Origin: Ramazzottius varieornatus
Taxonomy: Eukaryota > Tardigrada > Eutardigrada > Parachela > Ramazzottiidae
Length of the DNA: 64,000 bases
Direction of reading: 5' to 3'
Assembly (NCBI GenBank): GCA_001949185.1
Contig: BDGG01000003.1
Location: 243,612 to 307,611 of the forward strand
Shown here: in pieces, positions 56,625 to 64,000 of the stretch
Numbering within the stretch: position 1 is the first letter of the stretch
How the letters are laid out: each line of letters starts with the position of its first letter
The notes under the pieces: generated by a model
What the model saw: only the letters and a program-made list of their open reading frames with translations
What the model was told of the DNA's origin: nothing
The model's database searches: none
Translations under genes and position numbers: made by a program

Positions 56625-59600
56625 ATGCGCTTCGGCGCGAGATTGTTTTCATCATTTCACTTGCTGTTTTACCTGTGGAATTTCTTGTTGGTGTCTGTGA
56701 TAAGGGAGTGTGAAGCTGGATACAAGACGGTGTGTTATTACGAGTCCTGGGCGATTTACCGTCGAACGGACTCACGGTTGGGCGCGGACTTTACCATATC
56801 CCAACCTCCGTGTACCCACCTCATCTACGCTTTTGCCGTTATCAAAAACGGCGAACTGACAGCGTTTGATCCAACGGTGGATTTGGACGGGGATGGGCAA
56901 TATGGCGGCTACAACAAGTTCAACCAGATCACGGTAAGCTATGCGTTCCTTGATTCCTCAGGTGGAAGAAGATGGTAAATATAAGGGCAAACTGGATCCA
57001 TTATATTCGTCTTAAAACGATCTTCAGCTGTCTGGCTTGAAATTGTGATTTCATCACTCAAAAGTGTAATTGCAACCAGTGCAACTTTTTCTTTAATAAT
57101 ATCAGAGATGCGTTTTAGAAACGTGCCAGGCCGGTGATAACGTTACTGGCAGTCGGCGGCTGGAACGCCGGCTCGAAGGAGTTCTCCGACGTGGCAGCTT
57201 CCGAAGAAACCAGGCAGATCTTCGCCGAGCAAACCGTCACGTACCTCCGACGGTATGGCTTTCAAGGTTTGGATGTCGACTGGGAATACCCCGCGGACCG
57301 CGAAGGCTCGCGACCCGAAGACAAGGAAAACTTCTCCCAGCTGCTCCAGGCACGTTTGCTGTTCTTCCTACCGTTCATCCGCTGGCATTAATTAGCCAAC
57401 CAGAAAGCGAAGTTAAATTACGCTGTTCATTCGTGCGGAAAGAAATGGGTTTTGCTGTTTTGGATTTTAGGCTCTTCGGGCGGCGTTCGACGCAGAAGAG
57501 AAGCAGCCAGGACGGTCGAGGTTGCTGCTGACCGTGGCCTTGTCGCCACATCCTGACAAACTGGACAAGTCTTACGACATGGCATCGGTGGGTGAATTCG
57601 TGGATTTTGTCAACATTATGACGTACGATTATGCCAGAGCCGGCTGGTCCGTCGAGATCAAGCCGCATAACCCACTGTGGAGACGTCCGGAAGACACTGA
57701 ATGGCAGTCGCAACTCAACGCCGTAAGTAGGCCACACCTGCCAAGTTGATAACAGTACTAAAAATGACAAAAGAGTCAAACTGCACCCTTTATTTCAAAT
57801 TCGCGTAATGCTAATCGTTGGAAAGTACGAGAAGGTATAGCCGTTCGTTAAACTGGCTTCACGTCGTACAGCGTCTTACTACGGTAGTTCATTTCAATGT
57901 ACACTGTAGTACACTGTAAACCCAAGACTTGTATTTTACTGTTGTAGGAATGGGCGGTGCAGAAAATGATCAAGGAGGGCGTGCCATCCGAGAAGCTAAT
58001 TTTGGGTATCCCGACATACGGAGTGACATATAAAATCCCCATGGACTCGGTCCCAAAGATCCACGGATCGCATCAAGGTGCGGGTGATGCTGGGCCCATT
58101 ACCAAAGAAAAAGGTTACCTTGCATTTCACGAGGTGAGAAAAACTGACTTACTCAACTTTTCGGAACCTTGCACTGTGGGTGTTGTACAGAACAAGAGTT
58201 GTTAATTCAACGTTCTCGTGTATGGAATGTTGGCATTGACGAGACGAAAGCTCAAGGCCAGATTGTACCATTTTTTCTACGCTTTATTTCCAGATTTGTC
58301 GAAGACTTAAGCTGGAGAAAGGCTGGACATGCCTGATGGACCAAGCTGGCACTCCCATCTGCTACCGCAAAAGCGAGTTGGTATCCTTCGAAAACCCGAA
58401 ATCGGCTCGAAATAAGGTATCAAATGTGCAGTGAAAAATCGACAGTAAACCCAGTTCTACGGTAGCTCGGCGTCCACTGCATGTTAATTTTATGCAGGCC
58501 ATGTTCATAATGAAATACAAAATGGGCGGTGCCATGATATGGTCGTTGGCTACCGACGACTTCAACGGTTTCTGCTATGGAAAGAAGTTTGCCATCACGC
58601 AGACCGTTCGAGACACATTCGACGCCAGCACAAAGATGATGGGTCGGGAGGACACCGAACAAGGAAGTGCGCTAGAGACCGTACCGGAGTACTGCGTAAA
58701 AGACCCGAAAGCCAACGCTCCGGACTGTGTTAAGGTATTCTGCCCCGAGATCAAACGCTACTTCATGCCCTACGAGTATGCTTGTGTCAACGTGCTGGGC
58801 AAATGCTCCTACCCGAAAATCCAAGTGTGCGACACGCCCAGACTAAGGTGAGCAAACGTCACCCACAAGTCCGAAACTCAAACTGAACCGAGAAATTCCG
58901 AAGGACAAGTCAACAAATGACTTCCCCACACTTGCCGATTGGTGAACGATCTAAACGCGATAGAACTAATCATCAAGAGTGATTTGCAACCCAAGACTAT
59001 ACGGTTGATTTAATCAATGTCTGTTGCGGATTTTTTTCCCTACTGTATTACCTTTTGCAGCTCGTCGTACATTAAAGTCAAGTTCTCGCTGTACACACCC
59101 TACTCTTCCAAACCCGCCAACTTGTCCTGCGCCAGCGGTATCACCCCTGCCACCGAAGTAACGTCCATGTCCGACAAGTGTCGTAAACGCTTCTGGACGT
59201 GTGAGTCCAACCAGCTGGGCGGCTACAACATAAACGACTACATTTGTCCACTCAAGTCCGACTTTGACCCGGCGGCCAAAGTCTGCAAGATACCCGACAC
59301 TGTCGACTCGGATGACGACCCGTGTCCCGAGACGGTGGCGCCAGCGCTACCTGCCACCGTTGCGCCCGTCCGATTCACCTTGCCCTACGCTATACCGACG
59401 AAACCGAGGATGACGACCATTTCCTATAGACCGCAGTTGTTGGGCTACGATATACCCATCAAGACGCAGGAGGCGCTGGAGAAAGCGGTGGACGATGCTT
59501 TCGACGATCCACGCACCTACCCGCTGGTAAGAAACCGACGTGGTAGTACTGAGCGAAAATGACGATACCACACGAATTATACGGAAATTCGGCTCAGTTA

Positions 59601-60704
59601 AGCGTCTGCCGCTAAATCGATAAATATCTCAATTATTATGGTGATATGATTTTACTTGGTCATGTATCGGATACCCGTAAAAAAACGTATTGATTGTCAC
59701 ACCATGCACGCTTACTACCCAATCGAGTGAAGAGAGGCTTTAGAGTAGTCTACAGCATACTGTAATTAGCCTCTATATGGGGAAAAACCTGGCACTCTTT
59801 TTCTTGATTGAAGGAAGCCGAAGATCGTTCGTCGTTTTCTCAACCGCAAATCCCCAACGATGTCCAGGCCAGCCAGACCGACACGCAAATCATCTCTCCG
59901 TCACAGTTCTTCAACGACTTCCCGCAGACCAGAAGCAACGCCGCTTCTATACCATCTCCCGACAAGCAGCCTCCACCAGGTGAAACCGAAGCTGCCCCGA
60001 CACAACCCACAACTGACGCTCCTCCCAGCAACCCTGAACCACCTGCAGAACGACCTCCTCCCCCACCACAATCCCCGCCGCCAGCCGAAGCCCAAAGAGC
60101 TCCGCCATCTTTCATGAACAGCAAACCTTCCTTCAGGAAGAAACCCATCCCTGTCGCTCCCTTTCCCTCACCACTGTCCTACCCAGTCCGCCCTCCGCTT
60201 AGGAAAACCCTCGAGTCACAAGCGCCACCACGGCGAGTGGCGCCACCGTTGAAGCCTCGTCAACAGATCCAGGAGAACTACCCACCACCTCAGCTACCCG
60301 AACGACCACCAAGGCCCAACAGTGACACTGATACGAGAGACGATGCGATGGAGATGCCGCACGCTGAAGCCTTGCAAAGAGTCCCCAACTGGGCAGCCAC
60401 GGAGACGGGAAATATGGAAGACAGAAGACAAGAGATACCAGCATCCGAAGACAGGCCGGCAAGGAGGCCGCAACAAAGGTGGGATGGAGGTAGACGGGCG
60501 GAGAAGCCGCGGAAAGGTTTGAAGTGTTCGCCGATCGGCGCTCGGGTGCCAAACCCTAAACAGCCATGCAGTGGAAGTTTCTTGCTTTGTATAACCAATT
60601 ATAAGATTATAGAATTGAGTTGTGCGAGAGGACAGGTTTATGATGGTACGCTGAATTACTGCATACCAGCGGCGGCAGCAGCACTTTCATGCAGAGCGCG
60701 ATAG
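56625..60704 (+). CDS. Secreted GH18 chitinase with Cys-rich chitin-binding regions
   Basis: Eight exons give 935 aa in phase: 56625-56933, 57119-57349, 57471-57722, 57948-58133, 58294-58416, 58498-58847, 59061-59526, 59814-60704. A hydrophobic signal peptide (FHLLFYLWNFLLVSVI) ends near residue 31. The GH18 barrel follows (YKTVCYYESWAIYRR; LLAVGGWNAGSKEFSDVA). The catalytic motif reads FQGLDVDWEYP: D155, D157 and the acid Glu159 are present, but the first Asp of DxxDxDxE is Gln152. Downstream are FVNIMTYDYARAGWS and GGAMIWSLATDDFNGFCYG. Two Cys-rich segments (about 430-485 and 510-580) and a C-terminal one (CSGSFLLCITNYKIIELSC) resemble peritrophin-type chitin-binding modules, separated by a long Pro-rich linker. 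It probably remodels cuticle or gut chitin. The second intron begins with GC instead of GT. Confidence 0.93.
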
Positions 60705-60962
60705 GCCTTCCACCAAACAGTTTGTCATCGGTTTAGAAATGTGCAATAATGTTGAAGACGGCTTGACTTTGTCCCTTTTTCACACCCGACTTGCTCACTT
60801 TGGACTGAAAGTTGGATTTTAAAGTTTTTTTGTCCAGTCAGTCGTTGGTGCTGTTTGCAACAACTTCGACTTCTTCAAGAAATTTAGAGTACGAATCTGC
60901 GTTGAAATACACTGAGCGGAGTCGACCATTAGCTTGACAAATTCCATCATAAAATTCTCCAA
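60705..60962. other. Convergent spacer between chitinase and P2X stops
   Basis: 258 bp separate the two stop codons, so the 3' UTRs are short or overlap. Confidence 0.5.
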
Positions 60963-63593
60963 TCATATCCAAACAGGGTTGCCGCCATTTCTGTTTCCCA
61001 GGGAGAACATGGACTTTTTGGAGCCGTAGCTACGCCGGACTATCCGACGGTCGAGGACCGGTGTAACGGAGGTATGGCGTATGCGGTTAGGACTAGCGCT
61101 GGCACTTCGTACTTGCAGTCTGTGGTCCGGCGCGTACGTACCGTGGCCGTTCTGGTTGATGACGTCCCATTGTAACTGCGGTGCCGACATGTTTGAGTAG
61201 CGTCGTTGCGCCTTCATCGGCTTCTTCTTTGCCAGATATTCGAACTTGAGGTCGTTGACGCGCCTTGACCGGTGGTAGCTCAGGAATATCTCGCACATTG
61301 CCGACGCCTGCCAGAATACAGAAAAATATCGGTCCACATGGATGACGTGTTGCTGCATGACAGACGGACTCAAGCCGGGCGGTATTCCGCTTCCAACCAG
61401 TTCTTTTCTGCGTTATTTACCCTTAGCTGATCTAGTTGACTTTACCCCTAAAACGACCGCATAGCTGTCCAGAAAGGCACTGCAGGAGCCTCTTCTGTAG
61501 ATATAGGCTTACGCGACACAGTGATCCCACCTACCAGTCCAAGAAGGCCCAGGCTGGATCCCACGTGAAGAATGAAGTGTACCGTGGAGAACTTGCCGGC
61601 TTTACCGGCCACAAGGAAGACGAAACGAATGCCCCAGTATTTGGCAAGGTCGCGGTGGAATGTGCCGTTCTGGTCATAGTAGTAGTAGGCTGTCCTACCG
61701 CCACAAAGAGCATGGAGCCAGATAAGTGGACACACGTGGCCGAATCAATTCTCTAGAGGAAGTGAGGAGACCAACCGAAAGTTCCATCCTTTGGCTATCT
61801 TGTCGTCCTCGCTATCAAGCCGTCGGAAAAAATACCGTGGCAAGCAGGCCTCGACCCCGTAATCCAAGTCGCAGTTCCAGTCAATGTGAAAGCCAATTAT
61901 GCCGCCCTGGGGAGCAACAACAGACCTTCAGCTCAAAAATGAACGGTTTCAGTAAACTTGATGAAAATGAAGATTTATAGCAGTCTAGATATATAGTATT
62001 CCCTCGAAAGTTTCGCGCAGTTACATGACAGGTCCATAAATTAGGCCCCGAGTGGTCACGGTTCAGTCAGCAAGCGTCGAGGATTATTTTATGGTCCTGT
62101 CATGTGACAGAAATTTCGAATACAGTATATGTATGCTTTACTTTGACGGCCATTCTCTCAAAACTGTCGTTGGTATAGTGTACGATGTCTTCCAGCCTGA
62201 AGATGGGACACAGCGGTTCGTTTTCCGGGTGGTAGCGACAGTTTTGAAGGTACTCTTGACTAAACCTGTCCAGAATATTCCGCCTACGAAAAGAACTTGC
62301 TCAATTGTGGAAGAAGCAATAAACACACAAAAAGTATTGGAAAGGAAAGTGGTCACAAGTATCACCGTTTGATATTGAACTTGGGAAAAGCGATGTGGTT
62401 CTTTACCAATACAGTTCCCGTGTGATGGCCACTGAGTACCGCTGTCCTGTATAATTATAATGACTCCGTAACATAACCCAGAGTCGTGATCTGTCAAGGG
62501 ACTCAAGTTCGAATTATTTCCCGCAACATAGCAGAGCACATACGCGGGTGCCACGTCTATTTCGGTCGGACACCAGCCGCTGATCTCACAGGTTCTCGTC
62601 TGCTGGTTACAGCGACCCGTCTTGAAGCCATTGCCTTCTGGCGAGTAGGTCCCGCCTGGGCACTGCCTGTCAGAAACACAGGCTGTCCTCGGTCCGCCAC
62701 CTATACTGTCCTACAGCAAATTAACGAGACTCGTTAGTAGGCTATTGGATAAAATTTTAAAATGTCGTAATGAAGTGCCAATGGCCGTTTCTGCATTCTG
62801 TCAGTACGGTGATTACAGTCGGAGGCATTCGTCCGCACTACGTATCATTCCAGTATAAAAATAGCGATGAGAAGTGAATGTGATTTATTTCATGAGCTAC
62901 TGACTTCGGAGCAGATTCCTTGAGTCTGGCCACGAAGAAACCACATATTGGTCGCCACGAAGAATGCATTGCTTTCCTTCGAGAAAAAGTCCACGTAAGC
63001 TACGCTGCAATCACATATACAAGGAGGATTCGTAATTGAAGAGTACAATACTTGGGGAGGAATGACAAAGTCCGTGCTGTCCCACAAGCTGATTTTGCCG
63101 CTGTTGTTGAAACGTATGGCTCCCTTGACTTTGGTCACGACGCTACTGTTGACTTCATCAAAGTCCTGGTAGCTCTTGGAGTAAATGAAGACATATCTGC
63201 CAGACAAGAAACGTCAAGTCTGTGGTGGATGTACATGGCATTTGTTGACAGGTGTGCCAAGATGGGATCGTATTGCAATCAACAAACGCGACCCGCGCTG
63301 GACGTGACAGCCGTAAGGAAAATCTGTATGTGCGAGTCTCGACAGTATCGCACTAGTAAATCTCTGAAGGCTGACAGGTTACAGCCGTCAATCCAATAAG
63401 GGCGAAAGCACGCGTTGTCAGACGAGGAAGTTTTATTTAAATTATTCACCTTACCCCAACACATAAGTTAATATTCCCAGTTGGAAGATGCGGAAAAGTA
63501 TTCCGAGCCATCTGCTTCGAACAACCACCACTCGCGGCGTTTCGTACCTAGAAGAATAACCAGTGTGTCAACAAAGACTTACGTATTCGTCAT
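60963..63593 (-). CDS. P2X receptor, ATP-gated cation channel
   Basis: Ten exons give 448 aa in phase: 63583-63593 (11 nt), 63455-63547, 63052-63196, 62905-62976, 62544-62710, 62366-62446, 62142-62283, 61776-61906, 61535-61694, 60963-61307. The N-terminus has the conserved YxTxR (YETPR) kinase-site motif before TM1 (about 17-40). The ectodomain keeps the ATP-contacting residues: K57 and K59 in VTKVKG, the TGTVLVKN strand, WNFR, and the Lys of RDLAKYWGIRF. All ten conserved disulphide cysteines are present (GICSE, TACVSDRQC, GRC, RTCE, GWC, NCR, LCP, NCDL, ACLP). TM2 is GSSLGLLGLASAMCEIFL. The tail has YHRSR where the family has YxxxK, so Lys is replaced by Arg. It forms trimeric channels permeable to Na and Ca. 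A P2X receptor has been described from the tardigrade Hypsibius. Confidence 0.96.
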
Positions 63594-64000
63594 CCAGCGA
63601 AACAAGAAAAAGAGAAGTGCCGTAGAAGATTTTCCCCGTGCTTACAAGATCGAAGCAAAAAGCACGAGTGTCTTACGTATTTAGCAGGAGGTTTATCACT
63701 AGTTCCACTTGCAACTTGCAGCAGAAACGAAAACTCCAAACTAATTTAAATTCTTCTTTCCACTTACTCGAAGAGAAAGTCAGCTACTGGCCGGCAGCAG
63801 CTGGATCTCCAGACCGGTCTCTTCCTGTTATTCATCCTAGTTCACCGGGACTTTCGGGCACCGACGACGAACTAACTTTGGATCGACCGATCTCACAACG
63901 GACTACTGCAGTTATCAATCAAGGACAAGTACTTCTTTTTGTTTACTGAATTCCTGGCACATAATGGAATAAAGAGCCGGAAGGGCAGAAGAAATGCGAG
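63594..64000. other. Region upstream of the P2X gene
   Basis: About 400 bp upstream of the P2X start codon. No exon recognised; the P2X promoter should be here or beyond the window. Confidence 0.4.

Noticed and set aside
62977-63051. Reading the P2X exon straight through 62977-63051 as a lineage-specific insertion
   Set aside because: This stretch begins with GT, ends with AG after a pyrimidine run, and its removal joins IPPQ to ESNAFFVATN as in other P2X receptors. It is an intron.
1-64000. CRISPR arrays, rRNA or tRNA genes, bacterial operons
   Set aside because: No evenly spaced direct repeats, no rRNA-like or tRNA cloverleaf sequence was recognised by eye, and the spliced genes show a eukaryotic nuclear origin. 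A dedicated tRNA scan was not possible.

Overview
This 64-kb window is nuclear DNA from an intron-rich, gene-dense animal genome. The proteins decoded are bilaterian (HCF-1, RYBP, zyxin/LPP, ALIX, CHMP5, mahogunin, P2X). Introns are mostly 50-120 nt. A P2X receptor excludes Drosophila and C. elegans, while P2X receptors are known from tardigrades, ticks, molluscs and flatworms. My best guess is a eutardigrade, but nothing in the window proves it. Gene models were built by hand: ORF blocks were joined at GT/AG (twice GC/AG) sites, and reading phase was carried through every exon. For ten genes the exon lengths sum to a multiple of three with every phase matching.

Layout. 1-10.4 kb is repeat-rich: a decayed Tc1-like transposon with its terminal inverted repeats (0.2-1.9 kb), AT-rich repeats, a rhodopsin-like GPCR pseudogene (5.7-6.5 kb) and a palindromic MITE (8.3 kb). 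10.4-26 kb holds minus-strand genes: zyxin/LPP-type LIM protein, a tentative Cys-rich protein, a NIT-domain guanylyl cyclase with repeats in its large first intron, and a mitochondrial ACSF2-like acyl-CoA synthetase. 27.9-31 kb holds plus-strand CHMP5 and RYBP. 31.8-33.5 kb holds debris: an HDAC fragment, a second MITE copy and a Pro/Gln/Gly-rich ORF broken by two stops. 35-45.5 kb holds HCF-1 (minus), an unrecognised acidic coiled-coil-like gene divergent from it, and an SLC6 transporter (minus). 46.9-64 kb holds ALIX (minus), mahogunin (plus), a GH18 chitinase with chitin-binding regions (plus) and a P2X receptor (minus).

Functional themes. CHMP5, ALIX and MGRN1 all touch the ESCRT/MVB pathway; HCF-1, RYBP and the HDAC remnant are chromatin factors; NIT-cyclase, P2X and SLC6 serve signalling and transport. 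I see no evidence of an operon. The most unusual signals are two families of short palindromic sequences lying almost entirely inside introns of several genes, two GC-AG introns, a possible short mahogunin isoform, and a nested transposon in the cyclase intron. No rRNA, tRNA or CRISPR array was seen.
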